Below are positions 27,261-36,100 of a DNA stretch of 64,000 nt, one piece after another. The translations under genes and the position numbers were made by a program. Below the pieces are notes generated by a model, which saw only the letters and a program-made list of their open reading frames with translations, searched no databases and was not told where the DNA came from. The stretch covers positions 186,001 through 250,000 of the forward strand of contig JAEWAB010000002.1 in assembly GCA_023391875.1 (NCBI GenBank). Reading direction: 5' to 3'. Position 1 is the first letter of the stretch. Each line of letters opens with the position of its first letter. Source of the stretch: Bacillota bacterium (GTDB taxonomy: Bacteria; Bacillota; Clostridia; Oscillospirales; Ruminococcaceae).

Positions 27261-27998
27261 TTATATATCTCTTCTCATCAAACTAAAGCTTTGAGCTGTA
27301 GGACCAATATCGGGCTGTCCCGCAAGAAAAATAGCCAAATCTGTAACCTCTTCCGGGTTTTTTATCCATTCCCCGTTTATAGAAAATGCAGACCTATCAT
27401 CTTTCTTGCTGTCATTTCCCATATCCGTGTTCACCGGCCCGGGAATCAACTCATTTACGCTAATATTAAATTCTGATAGCTCCTGTGCCAGAATTCTTGT
27501 GAGCATCCATAATCCCGCTTTTGAACAGCTATATGGAGAGCCATCCGCCCTTCCTTTATGTCCCATTCCGGAGCCTATCGTGATTATTTTCCCCGTACCA
27601 TTTCTTTTAAGATATGGGATGGCTGCTTTAGCTGTATAAAAAGCTCCGTTTAGGTTAACATCCATTACCCTTTTCCATTCTTCAATGTCAAGTTTATCGA
27701 CCGACAATTTCTCGCAATCAGTGCCCGCGTTCACAACTATAATATCTATATGTCCAAACTGCTTAAAGGCCTTTTGCATGGCAATTTCTAAACTTTTATA
27801 ATCGGTTACATCACCTGAGACTGCTATAGCGTCGCCGCCTGAAGCCCTAATCTTATTTACGGTTAAATCTATGTCATTTAATGTTCTTGCTATACAGCAA
27901 ACCTTAATACCTTGTCTTGCATAAGCAATAGCTATAGCTTTCCCGATTCCTTTTCCGGCTCCGGTTATTACAGCAACCTTTCCATTTAAGCTTTCCAT
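27261..27998 (-). CDS. Short-chain dehydrogenase/reductase
   Basis: 245 residues from ATG 27998 (SD GGGGGTG). Classical SDR: TGAGKGIGKAIA cofactor loop (13-24 region), VVNAG, catalytic S (IGSGM) and Y-x-x-x-K (SPYSCSKAG), then PGPVNTDMG. The C-terminal GPTAQSFSLMRRDI is a hallmark of the 3-oxoacyl-ACP-reductase-like group. Substrate unknown. AT-richer than the jet genes beside it. Whether it came with the island or was the original neighbour of tRNA-Ser cannot be told. Confidence 0.9.
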   Translation of the reverse strand: MESLNGKVAVITGAGKGIGKAIAIAYARQGIKVCCIARTLNDIDLTVNKIRASGGDAIAVSGDVTDYKSLEIAMQKAFKQFGHIDIIVVNAGTDCEKLSVDKLDIEEWKRVMDVNLNGAFYTAKAAIPYLKRNGTGKIITIGSGMGHKGRADGSPYSCSKAGLWMLTRILAQELSEFNISVNELIPGPVNTDMGNDSKKDDRSAFSINGEWIKNPEEVTDLAIFLAGQPDIGPTAQSFSLMRRDI

Positions 27999-28102
27999 AA
28001 TTTCACCCCCGCATATATCACTCAAATAGATATAACATAAAATATGTAAAAACAAAAAGACTCAAACCACGCGGGTTTAAGTCCCTTTGCTTTATATAAT
28101 TT

Positions 28103-28190
28103 TGGCGGAGAGTTAGGGATTCGAACCCTAGGTGAGTTTCCCCACACAGCATTTCGAGTGCTGCACCTTCGACCACTCGGACAACTCTCC
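28103..28190 (-). tRNA. tRNA-Ser (CGA)
   Basis: 88 nt on the minus strand including CCA. Acceptor GGAGAGT, anticodon loop CTCGAAA (CGA, reads UCG), long variable arm, T arm GGGTTCGAATCCC. Likely the functional copy. Confidence 0.95.
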
Positions 28191-28240
28191 TCATGTTCAA
28201 AACAGGCGTTCTGAGAACGCGATGTTATTAACGCTTAAAC

Positions 28241-28269
28241 ATTATAGCAGAACGCCCGATTGAAGTCAA
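28241..28269 (-). promoter_or_regulatory. Promoter of tRNA-Ser
   Basis: TTGACT (28264-28269) and TATAAT (28241-28246) on the minus strand, 17-nt spacer, about 45 nt before the mature tRNA. Confidence 0.75.
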
Positions 28270-28336
28270 TCCCCGACGGGGCAGGATACAGCACAGCCCC
28301 AATTTAAGGGGATTCTACCCAAGGTAACAGATTCTT

Positions 28337-28365
28337 ATTGCATTTGATGTGTGGGTGTAGTATGA
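28337..28365 (+). promoter_or_regulatory. Promoter of the AbrB-ABC exporter operon
   Basis: TTGCAT (28337-28342), 17-nt spacer, TATGAT (28360-28365), 54 nt before the first gene. Confidence 0.65.
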
Positions 28366-28418
28366 TGAGTAAGAAAAGTATGAATTGTATTACTTATTAG
28401 TGATGAAGGAGTGGCCAT

Positions 28419-28658
28419 ATGCCGGATAATAGGAATAAAACCCCCGATGGGAAGTATATCTTTGGCACGGTAAAGGTAGGCGAAAAGGGGCAGATTGTTA
28501 TCCCCAAAGAGGCGCGGGATGTCTTTGACATCAAGCCGGGCGACACCCTGCTTTTGCTGGGCGATATCAACCAAGGTATTGCGATTGTGAAGAACGATCT
28601 GTTTGTTCAGTTCGCCCATGACGTTTTGAAGGCGCAAGAGAAGCCGGAGGCGGAATGA
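28419..28658 (+). CDS. AbrB/SpoVT-like DNA-binding regulator
   Basis: 79 residues, SD AAGGAG 7 nt before the ATG. The swapped-hairpin AbrB core is clear: GTVKVGEKGQIVIPKEARDVFDIKPGDTLLLLGD (about 16-50). Binds DNA as a dimer. Its stop overlaps the ATG of the ABC ATPase gene, so it most likely regulates this exporter operon, including itself. AbrB-first ABC exporter operons are common in clostridia. Confidence 0.9.
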   Translation: MPDNRNKTPDGKYIFGTVKVGEKGQIVIPKEARDVFDIKPGDTLLLLGDINQGIAIVKNDLFVQFAHDVLKAQEKPEAE

Positions 28659-29389
28659 TGACAGCGATTCAAATTAACGGCCTGACAAAGGTGTTTAAAA
28701 AGCGCACCGCCGTCGATGGCCTCAACCTCTCGATAGAAAAAGGTGAGTTCTTCGCCCTGCTTGGGCAAAACGGCGCGGGCAAGACGACCACCATCCGGAT
28801 GCTCTGCTGCCTGCTCGCCCCCACAAGCGGCGACGCGGTGCTGTTGGGGGACAGTATTGTAAACAAGCCCGCCGCCGTCAAGCAAAAGCTGAACGTCTCG
28901 CCGCAGGAGACGGCGGTGGCCCCCAATCTCTCGGTGAGAGAAAACCTTGAACTGATCGCGCGCATCTATGGCAGCGACCGGCAGCAGGCAAGCGCCAAGG
29001 CCGGGGGGATGCTTACCGCCTTCGGGCTGGAGGAACGCGCAAAGGATAAGGCCAAAACCCTGTCCGGCGGGCTGCAGCGCCGCCTGAGTATCGCCATGGC
29101 GCTCATCTCCGGCCCCGAAATCCTCTTTCTGGACGAGCCGACGCTGGGGCTGGACGTTCGCGCGCGGCGCGAGCTGTGGAAGACCATCAGCGCCTTAAAG
29201 GGTAGGATAACGATTGTGCTCACCACCCATTATTTAGAGGAGGCCGAGGCGCTGTCGGATAGAATCGGCATCATGCACGACGGCAGGCTGCACGCGCTCG
29301 GCACAGTGGAGCAGATTAAAGAAGCAACCGGTAAGCAGACACTGGAGGATGCCTTTCTCATGCTGACGGAAGGGGAGGTGTCGGAATGA
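28655..29389 (+). CDS. ABC exporter ATP-binding protein
   Basis: 244 residues, starting ATGATGACA in 4-nt overlap with the regulator. Walker A GQNGAGKTTT, signature LSGGLQRR, Walker B ILFLDEPTLGLD and H-loop TTHYLEEAE are all intact. The length and the DrrA/CcmA-type sequence point to export of drugs or hydrophobic compounds with the permease encoded next. Confidence 0.94.
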   Translation: MMTAIQINGLTKVFKKRTAVDGLNLSIEKGEFFALLGQNGAGKTTTIRMLCCLLAPTSGDAVLLGDSIVNKPAAVKQKLNVSPQETAVAPNLSVRENLELIARIYGSDRQQASAKAGGMLTAFGLEERAKDKAKTLSGGLQRRLSIAMALISGPEILFLDEPTLGLDVRARRELWKTISALKGRITIVLTTHYLEEAEALSDRIGIMHDGRLHALGTVEQIKEATGKQTLEDAFLMLTEGEVSE

Positions 29390-30111
29390 AATTCATGGTT
29401 TTTGCGTCGCGCAACAACAAGGAGCTGCTCCGAGACCCCTTCAGCATCCTGTTCGGCGTCGGGCTTCCGCTGGTGCTGCTGCTGCTTATCTCCGCACTTC
29501 AGCAGAACATAGCGGCGGCTCTCTTTAAAATCGAGAATTTTGCCCCGGGCATCGCGGTTTTCAGCTTCTCGTTCATCTCGCTCTTTACGGGCATGCTCAT
29601 CGCCAAAGACCGCTGCAGCTCCTTCTTAACGCGCCTGTTTGCCTCCCCGCTTACGGCGCCCGATTATATTATCGGCTACTCGCTGCCGCTGCTGCCCATT
29701 GCGCTGGTTCAAAGCTGTCTTTGCTTTATCGTTTCGTTTTTCTTTGGGCTGCGCTTATCGGCAAACCTGCTGCTCGCCCTGCTGGTGCTCATCCCGATCG
29801 CGGCGCTGTTTATCGCCTTTGGCTTACTGCTCGGCAGCCTCTTTACCGATAAGCAGGTGGGCGGCATCTCCTCTATCCTCATTCAGGTGGCGGCACTTTC
29901 AAGCGGCATGTGGTTTGATTTAAACATGATCGGCGGGGCATTCAAGGCCGTATGCTATGCACTGCCGTTTGCCCACGCACTGGACGCGACGCGGGCCGCC
30001 TTGACGGGGGACTACGCCTCCATCCTGCCCCACCTGCTGTGGACCGTAGGGTATACAATAGTAATCTTTGTTTTAGCGATCATGGTTTTCAGAAAAAAGA
30101 TGAAGAGCTGA
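29386..30111 (+). CDS. ABC-2 type exporter permease
   Basis: 241 residues, 4-nt overlap with the ATPase gene. Six hydrophobic segments and the ABC-2 pattern: N-terminal NNKELLRDPFSILFGVGLP, a central IAKDRCSSFLTRLFASPL loop and a C-terminal AHALDATRAALTG segment before the last helix. Forms the membrane channel of the exporter; substrate unknown. Confidence 0.9.
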   Translation: MKFMVFASRNNKELLRDPFSILFGVGLPLVLLLLISALQQNIAAALFKIENFAPGIAVFSFSFISLFTGMLIAKDRCSSFLTRLFASPLTAPDYIIGYSLPLLPIALVQSCLCFIVSFFFGLRLSANLLLALLVLIPIAALFIAFGLLLGSLFTDKQVGGISSILIQVAALSSGMWFDLNMIGGAFKAVCYALPFAHALDATRAALTGDYASILPHLLWTVGYTIVIFVLAIMVFRKKMKS

Positions 30112-30132
30112 CACCTGCATGAACAGGCACCC

Positions 30133-30171
30133 AACCGGCGGCATTGAGCAATCAAGGCCGCCGGTTTTTTG
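30133..30171 (+). terminator. Terminator after the ABC operon
   Basis: 10-bp GC-rich stem (AACCGGCGGC/GCCGCCGGTT), 14-nt loop, TTTTTT tail. Confidence 0.9.
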
Positions 30172-30308
30172 TGATTTATCGATGGAATTGGATTAATTTA
30201 GCAAGGAAGTATTACACAACTGCGTTGTTTTTTCCCTCCTGCGTATGCTATAATTTAAATAGTATACTCTAAAAAGTGATAAAAAGCAGGAAAAAGAGGG
30301 TTACCATC

Positions 30309-31019
30309 ATGAGTACACACATCGGTGCAAAAAAGGGCGACATCGCCGAAAAGATATTGCTTCCGGGCGACCCGTACCGCGCGCGGTATATCGCCGAGAA
30401 TTTTTTGGAGGATGCCCATTGTTATAATAAGGTACGCGGCATGTTGGGCTATACCGGCACCTATCACGGCAAGCGCATCTCGGTACAGGGTACCGGCATG
30501 GGGGTGCCGTCTATCTCGATCTATGTCAACGAACTGATGGCCGAGTACGGCTGCACCGAGCTTTACCGCATCGGCACCTGTGGCAGCTTCCGCAAGGAGG
30601 TTAAGGTGCTCGACCTTATCCTCGCGCAGGCGGCCTGCACCACCTCGGCGGTCAACGACTGCATCTTCGGCAGCGCGCATTACGCGCCTATCGCCGACTT
30701 TGGCCTGCTGCATCGCGCCTATACCCTCGCGCAGCAGCGTGAGCTTAAGCCGCATGTCGGCAATATTCTCACCGACGACCGCTTTTACCACGAGGAGGAC
30801 GACACACTCACCGAAAAGTGGCAGCGCTACGGTGTGCTTGGGGTAGAGATGGAGACCGCCGCGTTATACACGCTTGCCGCCAAATACGGCGCGAAGGCGC
30901 TTGCCATCCTCACCGTGAGCGACCATCTGATTACCGGCGAGCAGACCGACGCCGAAACCCGCGAGAAGAAGCTTAATGACATGATTACGCTGGCGCTGGA
31001 TACTGCTGCCGCACGATAA
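30309..31019 (+). CDS. deoD: Purine-nucleoside phosphorylase DeoD
   Basis: 236 residues from ATG 30309 (GAGGG upstream). Hexameric PNP-1 type: phosphate-binding LLPGDPYRARYIAE, RIGTCGS, the nucleoside-binding VEMETAALY and catalytic SDH (TVSDHLITGE). Splits purine (deoxy)nucleosides with phosphate in nucleoside salvage. Single gene; no deoC or deoB near. Confidence 0.95.
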   Translation: MSTHIGAKKGDIAEKILLPGDPYRARYIAENFLEDAHCYNKVRGMLGYTGTYHGKRISVQGTGMGVPSISIYVNELMAEYGCTELYRIGTCGSFRKEVKVLDLILAQAACTTSAVNDCIFGSAHYAPIADFGLLHRAYTLAQQRELKPHVGNILTDDRFYHEEDDTLTEKWQRYGVLGVEMETAALYTLAAKYGAKALAILTVSDHLITGEQTDAETREKKLNDMITLALDTAAAR

Positions 31020-31083
31020 TACTCATCACTTTTAAAACAAACGCTTGTATTCCGCCTGTGCGGTAAAAGGGAAGGAGAACGTC

Positions 31084-32991
31084 ATGAAACGTTGTGAACA
31101 ATGCGGTGCCACGCTGCGTAAAGGCGACCTGTTTTGCCCGAAGTGCGGGCACAGCCGGGCGCAAGAGCAGCAGGCCGCACCCCAAAGCCCTGTAAACGAA
31201 GCCGAGTCCGCACTAAAACGTGACGTGATCCACGTCTCGGAAAACGATGTGGTGCTCATAGAGCCTCAGGACGCGTCCTTCGCCGCGGAGGGCGGGCAGG
31301 GATATACGGTTAAAACCGCCGAGCAGCTTGCCGAGGAGGAGCGGGCGTATCAGGAAGACCGCGAGCCTGTCCCCGTCGGAGCGGCTGCCGAGGATGAACC
31401 GGCACCGGAGTGCAAGACTGCGCGCGAGGAAAAGGTGCGCAAAAAATGGGGTGGATACCGGCAGGTGAGCGAGCAGGATGCCGCCGAGCGCATTCAATCC
31501 GAAGAACGCAGCAAGGCGCCCCTCGGCGTGGTTGCCGCCGTGGCCGCGGTGCTGCTCATCTTTGCGGCGGCAGCAGCGGGCTGGGCGTACATATCGACCG
31601 ACAGCTTTATGCTAAGCTTCGCCGACCGCGCGGTAAAGGCCGAAAACTACGAGGCAGCCATCGCGACTCTTGAAAAGTTGATGGTCAAGGACGGCGCGAA
31701 CCCCGAGGTGTATTACCGGCTCTGCCTTGCTTACCGCACCACGGGGCAGGACGGCAAGGCGCTTGCCGCGGCACAGCTCGGCTACGACAGCACCAAGGAC
31801 GAGCGCCTCTCAAAGCTTGTTACCGAGCTTACCTTTGGCGGCGAAACAGCGCCCGAAGTACAGCAGCCGGCACAGGATGGCGGCATAGAGCTCCCGCCGA
31901 TCGAACAGGCCCCCGCTCAGCCGAACCGGCCCGCGGCCGAGGTACCCAAGGTGACGCCGCTTAAGGCGGAGCTGCTCATCTCACCGATGTATGAATTCGC
32001 CGACGGCTTTGTAAACGGCCTTGCGCGGGTTAAACAGGACGGCAAATGGGGGTTTATTGACAAAAGCAACAAGTTTGTCATCCCCGCGCAGTACGACGAA
32101 ACACTGTATTTTACCGAGGATTTAGCCGCTGTCAAACTCAGCGGTAAGTGGGGGTATATCGACCGCACGGGCGCTATGCTAATAACCCCGCAATACGACG
32201 GCACCCTGGGCTTCTTTGAGGGCTTTGCGGCCTGCCTGTTAAAGGGCAAGTGGGGGTTTATCGATAAAAACGGCGGGATGCTGCAGCAATATGATGGGGC
32301 GGAAAGCTTCAGCTTGGGCCTTGCCGCAGTGAAAACGGGCGGCGCCTATGGCTTTGTCAACACCGCGGGGGAGATGGTGATCCCCGCCGTATACCAACAG
32401 GTGCTCCCCTTCTCGGAGGGGGTGGCCCCCGTGATGCAAAACGGCAAGTGGGGGTATGTCGACAGCGTGGGCAGAACCGTGATAGAACCGTTCCTTGAGG
32501 AGGCATATGGCTTCCAAAACGGCGTGGCACGCGTCAAGAGCGGCGGCAAATACGGCTATATCAACCGCATGGGCTGGCAGGTGACGCCTTGTATATACGA
32601 TCAGGCGTGGGGCTTCAGCGAGGGCCTTGCCACCGTGAAGGTGGGGGACCTGTACGGCTACATCAACCTCAACGGCGATACGGTGATCGAGCCGACCCTC
32701 GAGGATGTATGGAGCTTCTCGCAGGGGCTGGTGCCCTATAAGCAGGGCGGCGTATGGGGGTATTTAAACGCCAAGGGCGAGATCGTCATCCAGCCACAGT
32801 TTATCGAAGCCGACCGCTTCTTCGGCGGGGTTGCCAAGGTAAAAAGCCCCACGGGCAGCTACGGCTATATCAATCTGGCGGGTGAATACATCTGCCTGCC
32901 CGAGTATGATGACGGCGGCATCCTTGCCGACGGTATGATAGCGGTAAAGAAAAACGGCAAGTGGGGGTACATCGCCGTAACACAATCCTGA
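31084..32991 (+). CDS. Zinc-ribbon membrane protein with ten WG repeats
   Basis: 635 residues, ATG 31084 with AAGGAG. An N-terminal zinc ribbon (C4, C7, C18, C21) is followed by an acidic linker, one membrane helix at about 143-168 (GVVAAVAAVLLIFAAAAAGW), a TPR-like stretch (EAAIATLEKLMVKDGANPEV) and from about 310 ten WG repeats of some 33-45 residues (KWGFID, KWGYID, AYGFVN, KYGYIN, VWGYLN and so on). WG repeats form a beta-propeller-like surface, here probably outside the membrane, with the ribbon inside. Function unknown. Confidence 0.88.
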   Translation: MKRCEQCGATLRKGDLFCPKCGHSRAQEQQAAPQSPVNEAESALKRDVIHVSENDVVLIEPQDASFAAEGGQGYTVKTAEQLAEEERAYQEDREPVPVGAAAEDEPAPECKTAREEKVRKKWGGYRQVSEQDAAERIQSEERSKAPLGVVAAVAAVLLIFAAAAAGWAYISTDSFMLSFADRAVKAENYEAAIATLEKLMVKDGANPEVYYRLCLAYRTTGQDGKALAAAQLGYDSTKDERLSKLVTELTFGGETAPEVQQPAQDGGIELPPIEQAPAQPNRPAAEVPKVTPLKAELLISPMYEFADGFVNGLARVKQDGKWGFIDKSNKFVIPAQYDETLYFTEDLAAVKLSGKWGYIDRTGAMLITPQYDGTLGFFEGFAACLLKGKWGFIDKNGGMLQQYDGAESFSLGLAAVKTGGAYGFVNTAGEMVIPAVYQQVLPFSEGVAPVMQNGKWGYVDSVGRTVIEPFLEEAYGFQNGVARVKSGGKYGYINRMGWQVTPCIYDQAWGFSEGLATVKVGDLYGYINLNGDTVIEPTLEDVWSFSQGLVPYKQGGVWGYLNAKGEIVIQPQFIEADRFFGGVAKVKSPTGSYGYINLAGEYICLPEYDDGGILADGMIAVKKNGKWGYIAVTQS

Positions 32992-33028
32992 TTTTATCCA
33001 AATATTGCAGTAAATAAAGAAATAAATT

Positions 33029-33090
33029 CCACTATACGTATGTACCTGCGGCAAAAAGGAATGTATAGTGGCTTTTGCCGCATCTGTTTT
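33029..33090 (+). promoter_or_regulatory. Two mutually exclusive hairpins (attenuator-like) before the macroglobulin gene
   Basis: Arm A CCACTATAC (33029-33037) pairs perfectly with A' GTATAGTGG (33063-33071). Arm B TGCGGCAAAA (33047-33056) pairs perfectly with B' TTTTGCCGCA (33073-33082), followed by TCTGTTTT. Order A-B-A'-B' with one nucleotide between A' and B' means both helices cannot form together. B:B' looks like a terminator, A:A' like its competitor. Confidence 0.55.
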
Positions 33091-33145
33091 AAGGGGAGAA
33101 AACATATATATCCCAATGTAAACATACAGACAGGGGGAAAACGCG

Positions 33146-36100
33146 ATGAAAAATAGACGTATCATACATAAGGCGCTCTGCATACTGCTTGCGGCGGTCA
33201 TGCTTATTCCGATGTTTGCAGCCTGTGCGCCGAGCTTGGAAGACCCGGAGCCCAGCGTGCTGAGTACTATCAGCATGACACCGCAGAAGGCGGATGAGGC
33301 GGGGGTGGCCTACGATTCCGGCTTTCTCATCACCGCAAAGGTTGCGCTTTCGCAGCGGGAGCTGGAACAGAACCTGACGGTGGAGCCGGAGTTTAAGTAC
33401 AGCATTTCCAGTACCGAAGGGGGATATATCCTTAAGCCTGCCCAGCCGCTTTTAGAAAACACGGTGTACGCCTTTACGCTCGGCACCAAAGAGGGGCGCA
33501 CCCGCACGTGGGCGTTTCAAACCCGCCGCCCGTTCGGGATTATCTCCAGTACTCCGGCCAACGGTTCCAGCGACGTTTCAAACTATACGGGTATCGAGCT
33601 GGTAACCAGCCACTATGGGGTAGACCTTTCGGGGTACCTTAAGATCGACCCGCCGGTAGAGGGCCAATTCGATAGCCGTGGGTATACCACTGTTTTTTAC
33701 CCCAATCAAGGCTTTACGCCCAATACTAAATATACCGTAACCGTTAAGAAGGGGCTTGAAAGCCCGTTCGGTGATATTTTGCCGGAGGACTACACCTTTT
33801 CATTCACGACCATGGAGGGGGACGGCAGCAACTACGGTAAAACAGACTACGGTAAAACAGAGCGCCCGATTCGCCTGTACGGCGATTTCAGCGAGACCTT
33901 TTTAAGCACCGATACGCCGCTTGTTGAGCTGGGTGTGTCTGAAGGAAATAGCGGTAAAACCTTAACCACAGCCGTTTATAAGTTTTCGGGCAGCGATAAA
34001 TACGCGGAGGCAATCGCTGCGCACGATCAATACATAAAGGACGGCGGCCTTTTCGATGAGTTTTCCTACCCCACCGATACGCTTGAGCATCTGGTATCGT
34101 TTGATTCAACGCCGGTGATGAAAGGCGGTTACAGCTGGGGCACGGGTTATGTGGTGTTTGATAAACCCCTGCCTAAGGGGTGTTATCTGCTTAATATCTC
34201 TGTCGCAGACGACTCAGGCAAGACCGTTACCGTGCAAAAGCTTTTGCAGGTAAGCGATATTTCGGTTTATACCCAATCGTTAAACGGCGAGACGCTGGTG
34301 TGGCTTAACAGCGCCGTGGACGGCCAGCCGATTAACGCGGCGGGCGTAGGGGTGCTGAAAGCGGGCGAAAAGGCTCCTACCGTTTCGGCTACCACCGATA
34401 AAGACGGCATTGCGGTGCTTTCCACCAAGTCGTTTAAAGAGGCTTACCTCTTAGCAAAGGTAGACGCCGAAAACGAGTTTGTGGATAAAATTCCGCTTGC
34501 GGAGTATACCGAGCCAAAGACAAGTGAGCTTTACTACAGTTATTTGTATAAAGACCGCGAGGTCTACATGCCTACCGATACCATAAACTTTTGGGGGCGT
34601 ATTACGCCGCGCAAGGATGGCGTAAAGATGCCTGCCGCCCTTAAGGCAGAGTTTACGGTAAACGACTATACCAGCCCCGCCAGCCCGGAGAAAGTTATCC
34701 TTTCGGTACCCGTTACCCTTCAGCCAAACGGCACCTTTACCGCCAAGCTCGCGATTGATTCGATACAAAGCGACTGGTATACACTGAGCATTACCGACGA
34801 AGCGGGTAAGGAGTACTGCAGTTCGGGCTTTAGGGTATATGAATACGAAAAGCCGCTGTATACGTTTGAGGTATCTTCCCAAAAACCGTTTTACACCTCG
34901 CAGGATAAGATAGATTTTAATCTGAAGTCTACCTTCTACAACGGCACCCCTGCGCCCAATCTTACGTTTGAAGCCCGAACCGACAACACGGGTACCAAAA
35001 AGGTTACAACCGATCTTACAGGCACGGCCTTAGCATATTATAATGAAAACAAGCAGCTTTTTGCGGACGTTACGACGTGGGACCCGCGTTACCTGAATGT
35101 CTATTTTACCTCTACCGGCATGGAAGACCAGTATTATGACACGCAGGGAAGTACGCTGGTGTTCCCCCGTGATACCATGCTGCAGGTCGAAAAGGTTAAG
35201 AACGGCTACCGCAATGATGTAAACATTACCACCAACAGGGTAGACACCTCCAGGATAAAATCCGCCGACGAGGTGTGGACGAACTACCCTAAGAATATTA
35301 CGGGCGCCGCGGTAAACATCCCGGTTACCGTCTCGGTTTTCCGTGTGGACTATATCAAAGAGTATTTAAATAGCTATTATGATCCTCTCAATAAAAAAAC
35401 GGTGCCCTTTTACACCTATCGGACGCAGGAAACGCTTGAAAATCAGTACACCGTGAATACCCTTAACGGCAAGGCTACGCTCAGTAACCTGCCAAACCCC
35501 AAAAACGGCGAACAATACTATTACATAGAGCTTAAATGTCAGGATACCGCAGGCCTGAAGATTACAGACTCGGTGTACATAGGCTATTACGAAAACCGTG
35601 AAGACTACATGAGCGACTTAAAATACTATCGCTACGCCAATATGAAAGAAAACGAGAACGACTATGTAGGGCAATATCGCTACTGGTACAACGATGGCAG
35701 CAACGCAAGCTACGAGATTGGCGAAAGCGTTGACATTCAGATGCTTGAAAACTCTAAGCCCGCCCCTGCACAAGGGACGATGCTTTATACCATTTTGCAG
35801 GATAAGATTATCGATATGGGCGTCGCGGCAGGGCAGAGTACCTTCTCGTTTACCGAGGCCGAAAAGCACCTGCCCAACATTACCATTGCGGGTGCTTACT
35901 TCGACGGGCGGCATGTCTACCCTGTTTCGGCGTGCGAAGCAACCTTCAACCCCGAGGCGCGGGAGGTTGATATTACGGTAACGCCCGATAAGCCGGATTA
36001 CCGCCCGGGGGATGAGGTGAGCCTCGCGATTACCGCAAAGGGCAAGGATGGTAAGCCCGTTCAGGGTGATATGGTGGTAAGCGTGGCGGATGAAGCCGTC

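Larger units (their letters stand above)
28102..28288. repeat. Right ~187-nt direct repeat bounding the Wadjet island
   Basis: Contains the intact tRNA-Ser, leader and promoter, and ends at GGGGCAGGATA. Pairs with 18913-19100. The repeat covers a whole tRNA transcription unit and not just the tRNA 3' end, unlike a typical integrase attachment site. Confidence 0.8.
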
